Part shown: positions 35,042 through 47,429 of the stretch, one piece after another | Position numbering within the stretch: position 1 is the stretch's first letter | How the letters are laid out: every line of letters starts with the position of its first letter | Origin: Patiria pectinifera | Taxonomy: Eukaryota; Echinodermata; Asteroidea; Valvatida; Asterinidae | Direction: 5' to 3' | Length of the DNA stretch: 64,000 bases | Assembly (NCBI GenBank): GCA_029964075.1 | Contig: CM057129.1 | Location: 11,027,430-11,091,429, forward strand | The notes under the pieces: generated by a model | Database searches by the model: none | Seen by the model: only the letters and a program-made list of their open reading frames with translations | What the model was told of the DNA's origin: nothing | Program-made: the position numbers and the translations under genes

Positions 35042-36990
35042 GAATCAAATGAGCTAGGTGTCTCACCTCTCTCCCATCCCCAACTGAAGCGAACCCCCTG
35101 CCCCTGAGAGCTAGTTGGTCAGACAGGTCCGTAAGCTGAGCTTTAAATTAAGGGTCGCACTCTCGTACCTATTGTCAACCACCCCACGATAATCCCTATG
35201 AATGTCCCCGCCCTAAATCAAACTCAGTCCCACCCACGCTAAATCCCAACGCCTCTACCCATATCTATACCCTAAACCATAGCCTACCCTCTGCAACCCA
35301 CGCCAACCCTTTATTTGTTCACCACTCAACCCGACCCACCTCGTCCCCCACCCACCCTTAACAACCCATCCACTTTCAATCCCACCCATCCTCAAACCCC
35401 ATCCACCATCAAACCAATCTCTGCCAGACCTTAACCCCAGCCTCAAAATTAAAATATTTTATCCTGACTTGCAAAAAATAGAAACAAATATCCAAACGCA
35501 CAAACTTTGACTCTGTTTGCAATAAATTGTTTACTACCGCAGCTTTAATTATAAATCTAACAAAGATTAAACATGATTACTTGTAAGAAAAGTGTTAACT
35601 AAAGCAGATTTTGGATGGTATCGTTTCATGACATCATCAAACGATTCAAGTATTGGAGAATTGTCTTCAAAAATAGTGTGTTATGAAAGTGTTTGGAACC
35701 ACTAAGTGTGAATAGATCTCTTCTCTCTTTGTAACTTTTTTCTATATACTTTCCTTTGTAGCTCGCAACTTGAGCACCTCGAATGGCCTTGAGTGGGCTT
35801 GTAATGGGCTATGCCCATAAAAATTGTATTAAATTATAAACAACTATGGTTTTATAAGAAATAACCTCAAATGAACTATACACAAGATCTACTTAAAATA
35901 TGCCAAGTAAAAAAATAAGGAAAGAATTAATTGAATTATGAAATTTGGAATCTTCTGGGTCATGTGGGGCAATTCAAAATGCACACTTTGAAAAAAAAAA
36001 AAAAAATAATACTTGGTATTTTGGCGTGTCGCCGCCCATCTTATGAAAAGCCTTCAACCCCTTTTCCGGAAACACACCTTTTTTCAATTAATAGAAGTTT
36101 GGACGAGAGACATGTTATTGGGAAATCTGAGGACATGTTTCACAGGACAAATGCTGACATTGTGACCATGCGTGGATCCATGCGTGGAACCACACAGATG
36201 CACACACCGATCCGTGCACTATCAGCGCACACACTCTTATTTTACTTTACTCCCGAGGACAATGCTTTGTGTTTTCCTTTGTCCCTGTAGTATAACACTT
36301 TCCCATAGACAAAGCACACAAACCTACCACAGAGGACCGTTTTGTACAAAAGACCCAAGGATCTGTTGTTCCCCTTTGTGTGTCTGTCGTCGGGGAAATG
36401 GGGGAGTTATGAAGAACAAGTTCAGACAAACGTGTGTTCACCGTCGATCGTGGACGTCCTATTGTCCCTCTTTTGTTAGTACTTTAACTTTTTAGGAAGA
36501 CTCCCATAGATTTTGTACGCGACCTCAATCGCGAACGTATGCTGGGAATCGTAGACGATATTGTTCTCTCTAGTTTTTTGTCCACGGTTTGAAAATATAA
36601 ACACATACTTCTTAACGTCTTAACCAAAAGGATTGTACTCATGCAAATAACGTTTACACAACGTCGAAAACCTGGTCAAATTTTTAATCAATTTTATGTA
36701 AAGAATAAAACAGTAACAAGAATGCATGTGTATAATAGTGAAATACCAATGTATTTTTGACAGTCAATATAATATTCGCCCTATTCGCAAAAAACAATTA
36801 CAGACAATAATGAGATACGATAATTTCTACTGACAATTTTTCTATTTCTACATTACACTCAAATAAGATAGTGATTATGTTTAGTATGAGTATGTATGAT
36901 TTTCTAAAGAGCCATATGCTTGTTCACAATGCTACAGTATCGAAATATTAAGTATTTCGATAACATTGACAAATTTTGATTTACACTTAC
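35042..36990. other. 3' flank of unit B, C-rich tract and conserved block
   Basis: 35,150-35,440 is C-rich and low in complexity; the long minus-strand frame there is a composition artefact. 35,410-36,980 matches the 3' flank of unit E. A block at 36,010-36,230 is shared with units A, D and E. A donor-like GTAAGTG lies 95 nt past the unit B stop. No gene was seen. Confidence 0.55.
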
Positions 36991-37085
36991 TCATTGGTTA
37001 TTTGTTTCCGGTAAACGGAGAAGCGATTTGAACTTCGGCAATGCGTGTGATCGTGTATATGTATTATGCGTGGTTACGTGTTTGT

Positions 37086-37917
37086 CTATTTGGGGTAAAG
37101 GAGGAAGCCACTAAATGATGTGTAGAGCTTAGAGGAATCACCATGCGCCCTACCGTCAATAGTAAGATACACCGTGTCGCCTCGCTGCAGAACCAGTACC
37201 GCGCTCGCAGACAACTGGTCACGTTCACTTGCGTTATTGCTAAAGGTAGAGACAACCTTGTCGTTGTTTTTGACAAGATGAACCCAAAGGTTGCCGCTGT
37301 TTTGAACTTTGAGCACAGAAAACGTAAACACGTAGGTGCCCGGAACATTACATGTAAATGTACCGGTCTCTAGATCCAAGCGGGTACCCGGCAAAAGCGT
37401 CTCGGTCTCCTGGAACGACAAACGGGTGTCGTGACTCGTAGACGTATCCGAGCTGCTCGTCCTGACCACAGTGAATGCTACTCGCTGATTGGAGTCGTCT
37501 GGTGTCTCCCCTGGCTCACCCTTTTGACCTTTGACACCAGTCAGCCCGGTTGTTCCAACTAAACCTGGTATACCTCTCGGACCTATCTTTCCGGGCAGAC
37601 CAATCCCATCATTACCCTTCGACCCAGTGTTCCCAGGTGCTCCCCTCTCACCCATAGGTCCAATAGGGCCAATCTCACCTTGCTGACCTGCATAGCCCTT
37701 TGACCCCGGCTGACCGTACAGCCCCATCGGTCCTACTGGGCCAGGCAGACCTGGTATGCCGGGTATTGCAGCAGGTCCCTGGCAGCACTGCTGACACACC
37801 TGAGACGCAGGACCATCACCGTCCGAGGGAAACGGCCCAGTAACGGAAGCTCGGAGCTTGACAGAGTTACCCAGAAGGAGGGCGATTGAAATAATGTTTA
37901 ACCCCAAGATCTTCATG
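37086..37917 (-). CDS. Unit B secreted collagen-C1q domain protein (276 aa)
   Basis: The exon begins one base before ATG (37,916) after acceptor TTCTTCTGTGCAG, so this ATG is the first AUG of the predicted mRNA. Residues 1-23 are a signal peptide ([16 protein letters not shown]), Cys41/44/45 form the VCQQCC cluster, residues 53-136 are Gly-X-Y collagen, and 145-276 a C1q domain ([38 protein letters not shown]). One short triplet at Gly104-Ile105-Gly106 breaks the repeat register, as in every unit. A possible N-glycosylation site is NAS in the C1q domain. Expected to be secreted as disulphide-linked trimers or higher oligomers. Specific ligand unknown; TNF-like CTRP or complement-type roles cannot be separated. 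Confidence 0.92.
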
Positions 37918-38456
37918 CTGCACAGAAGAAAAAAAAGAACGGGGCAAAAAGAGTTTTTACTTTTTAACTACTGAATTAGTAAAAAGGTAATGAATTTCGC
38001 GGTCATTTGAGAAACCGTGCATAGCAAAAGATTTGAGAAAACATTATTCAGAAAATGTGTTCGCCGTGATGTTTAAGTGGCGAATCAGTGGACAAGGAAT
38101 TAAAACTTATTAAAAAGCGTAGTTTTTTAAATCGCTTGCCAAGGGTAACCCGTTGGATATATTTTGTTATTATTTTGCATGCCGATGAAAGTTACAAAGG
38201 TCACCAAAGTCCATGCCGATCAAGCGAGGCTTTCCGGAGCTTGTTTTTTTTTTTGGGGGGGGGGGGATGGGTGGTATCAATATCAACCATAAATAAAACA
38301 TCACCACACCCACCTCTGTGGTTCGTTCTTGAAGATCAGGTCCCAGAAGAGATCACAACGAGCTCAGTGTGGGCTAAATAACATACCAACGAAAACCGGT
38401 TAGTTTACAATTTAGTTAGGAATCAATGAAATTGTATTATCCTGTATTAATTAATA

Positions 38457-38942
38457 CAGGGTGAGTCAAAAAAAGCGAAACCCAAATGTCGGGACCATTG
38501 TTTTAGTGAAGTTCTGCATGTAGCGCCTCCAGAATCTAGGATATAAAAACCTAAATAATAAGGTTTCTTTTAGTACAAGAATCATTCAAATCACGTACTA
38601 CGTACTTTTTAAGTACCGTTTTAAAGTTCTGTCCACGGATCACAAGAAGGTAAGTGTTCTTTCAGGAAAACGAAAACAAATCACATACAGATGTGTGTGA
38701 ATTGTTTTCGTTTTTCGAAAGAACGCACACCTTTTTCGTGATCCGTGGACAGAACTTTAAACCGGTATTTGTGTTTAAAATTCCATAAATTGAAAAGTGC
38801 ATAAGTGATTTAAATGATTCTTATACTAACAGATGGCTTATGAATTGGGCTTTTATATCCTAGATTGTAAAAGTGCTACATGCAGAACTTCACTAAAACA
38901 AAATTCCCGACATTTGGGTTTCGCTTTTGTTGACATACCCTG
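38457..38942. mobile_element. Mariner-type palindromic MITE in unit B intron 2
   Basis: Ends CAGGGTGAGTC and GACATACCCTG flanked by TA (38,455-38,456 and 38,943-38,944). The element is nearly one long inverted repeat of 486 bp. It is the counterpart of 30,094-30,568. A related central segment without ends lies at 63,380-63,490. Confidence 0.9.
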
Positions 38943-39296
38943 TATATGAAATAGCGAGTTTCAATTTCATGTTGATGAATTGTCGTTTTGAATGTTAATT
39001 TGAAAAACTCGGCCGGAAATACCCGATGTTTGTACTTCAAATGAAGAGTTGTGCTAACGTTCAAAAAGGTATGATTTGTAGAGAATAGCGTACAACTCAT
39101 GCAGGCAAAGGTATACGGTAGGTGTAGGTGAGGGGAACCCGAAATTATGTAAATGTCTCGCTTTCATTTGTCAATGGAGTGGAGGTTTCTGTCATAATTT
39201 TTACCCAAATAAATGCATAGAAATAAGTCTTCTAACAATCATCGCTCTTTTCTGATGCTTGATAGGGTAAAAGCCACAGTTTCAACAGACACTCAC

Positions 39297-39354
39297 CTGG
39301 AAATAACGGTCTTGAATCTATCACGAAAGAAATGCCCAACACTCGAGGAGATTG
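39297..39354 (-). other. Unit B exon 2 (5' UTR)
   Basis: 58 nt, ATG-free, acceptor TCATCCAG and donor CCAG/GTGAGT. Confidence 0.75.
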
Positions 39355-40785
39355 CTGGATGACAAAAATAACAACAAAATAAGTTTCCGTCGGAGATAAA
39401 TGCTGGGGAGGCAATAATGAATTTCAGAAGTAAAACACACTCTGTCGCGCAAAATGTGATTTGGATTGACTATACCAAGCGGAATGCGTTATCCAACGGC
39501 CCTGACTGCACTTGTTTAACCCTAAAAGGGCCGGGTTATTTTGACCATCTCTCAGCCGGGGGGATTCCGCCCCTAAGATCTCTGCCATCGAGTGACAAAA
39601 AATATTGAAGCTCGGTACATGCGTAGAGCAACTCATCATGAACATACCTACGAAATATTGTGACTATACTCTCTGAATTCCAAAGAGTGAAAATTCGCTC
39701 CGTTCGAGTGAAGATTCAATCCCACCAACTGCAACCAAAGAAGTTCAAACTGTTATACAAAACAATGCAAAAGAATCCGAGTGGCATGCTGAGTGGGACC
39801 GTTCATGCAAACATGACTGAATTCATGCGAGAGCTTGTGCTTCAAACATATCAGAAGGGCCGAATAATTTTACCAACATCAACTCTACACATGTTTTCTA
39901 CAAGTGAATCCAGCCAGATAAAGCAATTTGGACTTTAATAAATATGTGTGCATGATTACCCTGACCCTTTATATTCGCGCCTTCTAACAGTGAAACTAAA
40001 GAATGTTCATTCCAATTAGCCACATATTTATCAACAATGTTTGAATGTAACTATAGGAACTGATGGAACCAAAATTAATGGCGCGGATCGGAATATTAGC
40101 GAGCTGGTTTGGCCCTACGCAAGCGTGTATCAGTATCGTAGTCACGCAAGATTAGTTTTAAATGAAGTTTTGTTCCTAAAAATCTTGTTTTTCGGTCCTC
40201 AAGCAACTACATTTTACAAGCTTGCAGAGAAGGCGTTGTGTGCCTGGCAGAGGGGCGTAGGCGCGAATGGCGTATCACCAAAATGTTTCCATCAAAAGCG
40301 CGTAAAGCAGAAAACTTCCTTCGTTTTAATGAAATTTGAAACTTTTCAGAGGAAACACAAGTTGCAGCTTCAAAAGGTATGATTCATGCGTGTAACAAAT
40401 TTAAAATTCATACTATTTAGACTAATTATCCCTGACAGATAATGGATAGTACGCATGGGGGAAGTTTCAACGCAATTTACTTAAAAGTATTATAATCTTA
40501 ACAAGTGATTATTCAGCGTTAGAACGGTCACATGCCCTACTGCCGGGCATTCAACGAGTTTCAATTTCACTCGACTTTTTCAATCGAAAATGAGAGTGAT
40601 TTTCACTCCAAAACGTTTAGTCCCTAATTTCACTCTTTGGAATTTAGAGAGAACGCTCGTTGTTCGGAAAATAATAGTGTCAGCAATTATTATCAGAATC
40701 TAGATCCGACGCCGATTCAAACGCTATGTGCAAAAGGCAACAACCATTTGTTTGCGCAAGGATAAACTATTTTTCAAAGACTCAC

Positions 40786-40870
40786 CGAGTAAATCCCGTT
40801 CTTGTCGTTCTTGCAATCAGTTCTCTCTCGGGTTTTCGTCTGAAGGTGAAGATGAGTTTCGGTCGTTGTG
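40786..40870 (-). other. Unit B exon 1 (5' UTR)
   Basis: Donor GTGAGT (GT at 40,784-40,785) after GATTTACTCG; ATG-free. The 5' end is estimated from the TATA-like box at 40,895-40,903. Confidence 0.75.
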
Positions 40871-40893
40871 AGGAGTGAAGTGGCCACTGCTGT

Positions 40894-41250
40894 CTTAAAT
40901 ATTACCATTGATGTCCTGATCAGTGACTTAATGGCTTGGCCCGGTATGTGATTGGCCACTGCGCGCTGTCAATCTCAAATCACTGAATTGCTTCGTATTA
41001 ATGAGACTCAAGATAATGCTGTTGCCTTTGAGGCTATATATTCACGATCAAAACGTGGACCACCGACACTGAAACAGCCGCATCTTATTGGTGGACTGAA
41101 CGCTATGTCGGTGACACATCCAAAACACGTGGTATGTGATTGACACACACAACATGTCAATCACAGACCACTTGCTTGTGATCACCGATTTGTTGGGTGA
41201 CTAACTCTGATTGGTGGATTGAAACATGACGTACACCGGCCGTGATTTAT
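40894..41250 (-). promoter_or_regulatory. Unit B promoter
   Basis: TATA-like AATATTTAAG, CCAAT box near 40,950, then CACGTG (41,126-41,131), TGATTGACA (41,137-41,145) and TGTCAATCA (41,155-41,163), with a CCAAT box and TGACGTA near 41,210-41,235. Confidence 0.65.
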
Positions 41251-42601
41251 GCGGATGTTCGTTGCTCTTGGTGCTATTGAATTGCATGCATATAGACGAA
41301 CCCGTGTACGTGATCACTGTACTCTCGCGAGGCCCCTTCAATGGAAAAAGAAATATGCACGATTTTGTACAAAGCAACTGCCCCGTGATGGAATAGCTGA
41401 ACAATAGCTAGCACAATGCTTTCGCCATTGACGGTGGCCGTCGTGATTGAAGTGATAGTGCCCGGATGAGTGTATACATTTGAACATTTGGTATTATCGT
41501 ACTGTAGTTATAAGATCTGATTTTGGGAGGAAAAAAACACAAGCAAGCATTAATACGGAACAATTGTCACTATGCCTCATGTATTTCGCCAATTTCGCCA
41601 ATTGGTGGGGGGGGGGTGGCAACAAGTTTGTCAATAGTTGTGCTAAAAGATTAATTTTTCTTCACGAACGAATTTCTTTGCATTTCCAAACAGCAGGGGT
41701 GGGGGTGGAAGGGAGACTGGAAGGGGTAAGGGAGGACACACGATTGGACACACAATTTTGCTTGCAGGACAACGATTTAGCCGACCACAACTATGGTGTC
41801 ACGCCCCCACACCCCTCTATCGACGCCCGTGAGATCACCAGCTTAACGGTGGAACTATGTAAAGTGTCAATTACGACTTCTGATACTAAAGTTTTGCATT
41901 CAGCAATGCTTGAATGTAACTTGATGATTACCCATCAATGGCGCAACTGAACTACTACAATGACACAGTTTACAGCAACGTGCGAATTGCATTGGGTTTG
42001 TGAAGGAAGTTTGACATGTCCGCATTTCCTGAAAAGGTGTCAACAAGTTATGACCAGCTTCCGCATAACAATTCACCGGGGATAGGCTTAATAAATTGCA
42101 CCAGCATGTTCTATTCTGGAGTTCTTGACCGCCGTGACTTACCAGCTAATTAGTATGTTAAAATTAAAACCATGATAGGTTCATATTATTCGCAGCTCAA
42201 TCTGATTCGTGTCAAGCAATACTGAGAAATGAACGTCCGGACAACGACAGAGGGCGCAACGTGACGACAGCTCGGGATGTACTTCTGCATTAAATTTCCC
42301 ATAGACACTTGTGCTAAATGCCCGTATTGCAAAATTCTTTTAAAAATACTCAAAACTCTCACAGGTTAACATGTCGTCTGTCATTTTGTTTTTATTTTTG
42401 TTGGGTAATTGACCGTTGAATTGTTTTGAATTTTTTTCCCGAAGACGACGACCCCTATGTCGCCAAAGCAGAAAAGTAGCCATCTTGAGAAAAAAAAGAT
42501 CCCTCCACAACATGGGAAAACAGCGCCATTTGTTAGCCCAATTGCATCCAAAAAGCTCAGAATTTTTTGATATAGAATATTTGAGGATATAACTTTAAGG
42601 G

Positions 42602-42651
42602 ATTTAGGCCTATTAACCGGTGTGCATGCACACCGGTTAATAGGCCTAAAT
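42602..42651. repeat. Perfect 50-bp palindrome
   Basis: Arms begin ATTTAGGCCTATTAACCGG and meet at TGCATGCA with no loop. It lies in the segment present in unit B but not in unit C. Confidence 0.95.
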
Positions 42652-42740
42652 TCCTCATAAGCGCACTCCCGTACATTTTAACCAACATCAATTTCTTCCG
42701 AAAGAGGGCGCGCTACACAAATACTGGTCACCAACCGTAT

Positions 42741-44247
42741 TCATCACGATTTGCACAAATGAAGTAGGCTTTCAATATTTCTCATTTATAAAAACGACTA
42801 CACTTCTAAGTTGCTCTACTGAATTATATCCGGACCATTGACTTCCCCCTAAATATTTAATTGCCCCCCCCCCGCCCCCCCCCCCCAAAAAATAAATAAA
42901 TAAATAGAGTCTGGTGCCGCCACTGGTTGCACCCAATAGTCTGTGATGCAAACGAGCGTGGGGATTGGTGATTGCGCCATCTCCTGTACTTTTATCTAAA
43001 CAAAATGAGGCCACTATATTTGACCCACTATAGATAGATCCGTGGGTTTGGACTTCTCGACAGCATTTTTGAATGAATGACCATAATGCGCAGGCGTCAG
43101 ATGGCATATACGGAATACTTGTTGGACTAATCTCCCCTGAAACAAAATCCACAGACATAAATCAAAAGAAAGGTGAAATTCATATCGTCGATTAGTAGGA
43201 CTTAATTAAACACAATATAAGAAAGAAAATTACTTATTTGCAGCACTGTGACCACCAATCTAGCGCAACTAGTAGGCCACCCATCGACACGACGGTACAA
43301 TGACAGGTCTCTGAGTAGACACTTAATTGGTACATTGTACTTCCATTGCCCTCTGTGCACGATGACAATCAGGTTTATTTTGAACACTATTCTTGTCTTC
43401 TCAAGACTTTGCTGTCAATCTAGAGGTGTGCGCTACAGTTACAACACCCCCAACCCTCGCCGTTCAGCCGCTGACTAATGTGTTGATACTCATAAAATGT
43501 AAAAAAAAAAAATTAAAAAAAAGAAAGCTAAAGTTCCTCAATGTATTCAAAAATTGCATTAGGGTGTAGGATATATTTCCCTGGGGGCTGACCCAGGACC
43601 TCCCCCCCCCCCAGCAAGACATGAATTTGACGCGCCTTCACACACCCCCTCTTGATATCTCTCCCCACCCCCTGCCCGTTTACAGATCGATACGCCCCTA
43701 AACTGGAGGGATTTTTTTCTCACAAATACTCCGAACATCTGACCCTTTATTAGCCCTGATACAGGGGCGCTACATAAAAGTCCAAGGCCAGAAATCCCAA
43801 CTAGTTTGGTAAATGAGCAGATGGACAATGGAAACTTTTACAGTTCACTCGGCTTCGCCTCGTGACATGGAAAAGTTCAGATTTTACCTTGCGATAATAC
43901 CTCCCCTTTCACTCTGAGCCACTCAATATTTGTATACTTTAACACACCTCTTGCTGGTTCTTCATCCTGGTTGGCTGAAACACGATCACGTGTGATTCAC
44001 AAATATAGGCTATATGCATGCAATTCGTGTCAGCGTAAACTAGACGCGTGTCAAAACGTCGCGCGCGCGTCATTTCCGGAGATACTCGAAATGTGTGACT
44101 GGTTGCCCTCTAAAAAACTCAAACTCAACAACTGAATCTAGAATAACTAAAATCGTTCCTTTAATTGTTGAATTGCTCATGATTGAATTGCTTATGAGTT
44201 AGATGTTGAATTGAAACAGTTGAATCATAAAACTCTGAAAAGTGAAT
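42741..44247. other. Intergenic, no gene seen
   Basis: Contains C-runs at 42,865-42,886 and 43,602-43,612, an (AAAT)n stretch near 42,890 and a GCGCGCGCG run near 44,060. The short open frames lack features. Confidence 0.5.
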
Positions 44248-44365
44248 GTCTATGCCCCCTCAGGCCTGTGAGTGACCAGAAGAGGGTCCTATTTCCCTCA
44301 ACCCTCGGCCTCGGGAAATATAGGACCCTCTTCTGGTCACTCACGGTCCCTCGGGGCGCATAGAC
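44248..44365. repeat. 118-bp inverted repeat
   Basis: GTCTATGC at the left pairs with GCATAGAC at the right, and the inner 30-bp arms (GAGTGACCAGAAGAGGGTCC against its complement) flank a loop near 44,300-44,313. Pairing is interrupted only at a few positions. Confidence 0.85.
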
Positions 44366-45112
44366 GTGCAGTAGTGACCTATTAACAGTCTATATGTGTA
44401 TACTATTACACTTCCAATATCTTTCTTTATGAACTTTTTAAAGATCACACAAAGAGAAAAGTGATGTCACGAGACTTTCCCATTGTAAAACGAACAACGC
44501 AATTGAACACAGAGAGGGCGCATGACTTTGATAAAGTCATTTCCCAAATCTCGGTCAAGTATCGAGCTTAAGTTTTTGCCCGCGATACACAATTTTGAAA
44601 CCTTGTATAACCGCTTTAAAAAGCATTGCATTTTGAAACATGATGCATGCGCTCCATTGCAAAATAGATCATATTAGGGCCCAATTTCATCTGAATTTTA
44701 CAGAATACGAGCTCGCGCCTCTTTCCCCGCTTGCACCCATCAAGTTCATGGCCCACAAAATGGTATAAATACTGGATAATTTGAGGGCATTTCAAATCAC
44801 GATTTCACCGGTGTAGGCAATTTTGGGCATATTTACTGGCCTGCATGTATAGGTACAGTTCTAGTTAACCTCCTTAGCAAATATGAGGGGTCGCTTTTGA
44901 AAGGAGACAGGACCTGATACGGTCCGACTCTAGATGCAGCTGACGGTTGACATTTTGCCGACAGTAAGCCGGTGTTTTGCCGACAATAACCTGGTGGCAT
45001 GGCAAGAGTGCCATGAGCGCTGTCACATGCACACCACACTTCCTCCATCTCTCTGGCACCATCGCCAAGCCGAGATTGACAGGGACTCCATGGGCCTTCT
45101 TCACAAGTCGGC

Positions 45113-45842
45113 CATATTGAAATTCCACCCATCACCATCGACAATTCTTCTCTTCAACCAATTCAAAGTGCACGGAAGCTTGGCGTAATCATCGATGAAC
45201 ACCTAACTATGGAAAAGCACATCAGTAATATATGTCGTGCTTCTTCCTTTGGCTTACATAAAATTGGAAAAATTCGAGAATTTTTGGATCAGTCAACAAC
45301 AGAAAGGCTGATCCATGCATTTGTGACAAGTTGCATCGACAACTGCAACAGTCTCCTTTACGGATTGCCAGATTCCCAACTTAATAAACTCCAACGGATA
45401 CTGAACTCTGCGGCGAGGCTTGTCACCAAAACACGCTTGCATGAACCCATTTCATCAGTTCTGCATGACCTGAATTGGCTACCAGTGAAATCCCGCATAA
45501 CTTTCAAATTACTGGTTCTGATTTACAAATGCATACACGGATTAGCCCCAATTTACCTCCAAGAATTAATCAATAAATATCAACCACCAAGAACCCTCCG
45601 CTCTAGTTCCAAAGATCTTCTCACTCCTTATCCAGTTACCACCAAATCATACGGTCAACGTGCCTTTCAATTCACTGCTCCCAAACTATGGAATGATCTC
45701 CCTAACCATATCAAAACCTGTCCCACCTTGGATCAATTCAAACAACTTGTTAAAACTCACTTGTTCACTCGCACAAGCGCATAGAGACTTAATTGTATTA
45801 TGCGCTATATAAGAACTGTTTATTATTATTATTATTATTATC
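45113..45842 (+). mobile_element. 5'-truncated CR1/L2-like LINE 3' end
   Basis: The open frame from about 45,113 to the stop at 45,784 reads ARKLGVIIDEHLTMEKHI, NSLLYGLPDSQLNKLQRI, KCIHGLAPIYLQELI and WNDLPNHIKTCPTLDQFK. These are the thumb and C-terminal motifs of CR1/L2-type reverse transcriptases. The 3' UTR is very short, contains GCGCTATATAAG, and ends in a (TTA)n tail at about 45,817-45,842. The catalytic FADD-type core is absent, so it cannot be autonomous. The reading frame is intact over about 220 codons, so the insertion is fairly young. Confidence 0.88.
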
Positions 45843-47429
45843 CCCTAATGTTTAAAGCCATATTGAACAAACAAACAAAAAAGACAGTAAAATAAGGCTG
45901 CATTGTGACTGCATAAATAGTCTGGCGCCATCCCATTCAACAGTTAACAATTAATGAAGTACCTTTAGGGAACTCGACAAAAATGGGCAACTCGTAAGTA
46001 TAGCCCATCACAGCTTTCCCTCATTCAGCCTGACTCTCTCATCATCTTTTTGAAACTCATCAATCAATTAATCATAAACGCATCCGCCTTTTAACTAGTC
46101 TGAGTGTCACCCGTTTTCCACGCAGCCCATCTCCGGTAAAACGTCTGATATATCTAAGCATGCATGACGTCATTTCATTCCGAAATCAGCACTATTACTG
46201 TGATTGGTCAATTTCGATGCCACTTTTTTGTAATACAACAACCTGTAAAAAAAAAAATGCTCCTCATCGTGGGCGTGATGTTGACGCACGCGGGGCGCCC
46301 GCATAAAAGGCCCCCCTGATTGGTCAGTCTCTCTCGAGGTCATACGCAGTTTATAGTTGCATATTTAATCGCCAAAACTGCTCACATACCATAGACTATG
46401 GTCGGCTATACCGGGGCCAGGGTCTATTACATTTAACTTCCTTTAAACTCAGGCCCAGATTAAGTGTTTCGTAGGCCCTAGGCACCAGTGTTCCGAAGAA
46501 TGCAGATCGAAGGGGAAAGGAAGAGGAAATAAGAACATAGTGGAGAATGTAAATAATAAACACCGCTGCTCAAAACTCCGCATAGCTAAAATTAAGTTCT
46601 GCAAGGCGAAAGATTGTACATTATGTAATGTCGGCACAAGTCGCTTCATATAACGGCGTTGACCAAGGTGACCGTACGGTTATGGCAAAATTCTGCTAAG
46701 TGCACTTCAAAAATCTGTCAGATTTATCAAAAATCTTCCAAATTCCCCAAAATTACTCGAAATACACTATAAACACTTAAAATCACGCGCAGATGTTGTA
46801 GTATTGCTTTAATTAATCTACCAAAAAATTCCGTTCAAATTTTCTGTCAAACTCGTTTTTTAACAAAAGAATCTGTCAAAGTTAGCGGGAAATCGGCTAA
46901 AACGGTCACCATGGCGTTGGCAGCTACAGCTGTGCGAAATTCAAGCACGTGCTCGCTCGCAGGCAGTATCGAATTAAGCTGATTCTTATTAGTAACGACT
47001 CAAAATAACAAGGACATATTTCGATAGAGAGTCAAGCTAAAAGTTTGATATTTGCGCTACAGAGCATCTGCAATCCAAAAATTCCCCGGGGCTCTTAGTG
47101 TCCCAAGACCCCACAACCTCAGGGCTTCGCGCTCGCATATCGAACATTCCACTATATAGGATTTAAAGATTAAAGAACACCACCAGCCCCACCCGGCCTG
47201 CAGTATGGGATTAGGGAACAGGCCTGAACAAGGTATGCGCAAAGATACTGAACATGTACATGCAGTTTTGCGACAATGAAATAAAAACATTATAGCTGGA
47301 TTGAATTTTGTATTTTCGAGCAATTTCAAAAATTTATTTCGAACGATTACAGTACAATTGCAAGCTCTCAATATAACACATTAATCATTCTTGCAGTATT
47401 GTCCTCCGATAGAAAAAAGAAAAAGAAAA
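45843..47429. other. Intergenic, no gene seen
   Basis: One CRE palindrome occurs at 46,165-46,172. A TATA-like GCATAAAAGGCC and ATTGG pair near 46,301-46,322 is promoter-like, but no gene follows. Confidence 0.4.

Larger units (their letters stand above)
37918..42740. repeat. Segmental duplication, copy B (pairs with 29,480-34,330)
   Basis: High identity to copy C through introns, exons, promoter and flank, at an offset of about 8.2-8.4 kb. It contains a B-only segment at about 42,320-42,690 that carries a 50-bp palindrome. Confidence 0.85.

Noticed and set aside
35255-35446. Gly/Trp-rich minus-strand frame
   Set aside because: Composition artefact of a C-rich low-complexity tract.
2579-43612. 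Scattered G/C runs as possible G-quadruplex regulators
   Set aside because: They are frequent across all intergenic DNA and vary in length between paralogues, which fits slippage; only the 20-G tract is reported.
46296-46340. TATA-like and CCAAT-like pair suggesting a plus-strand promoter
   Set aside because: No exon, gene or conserved copy follows it.
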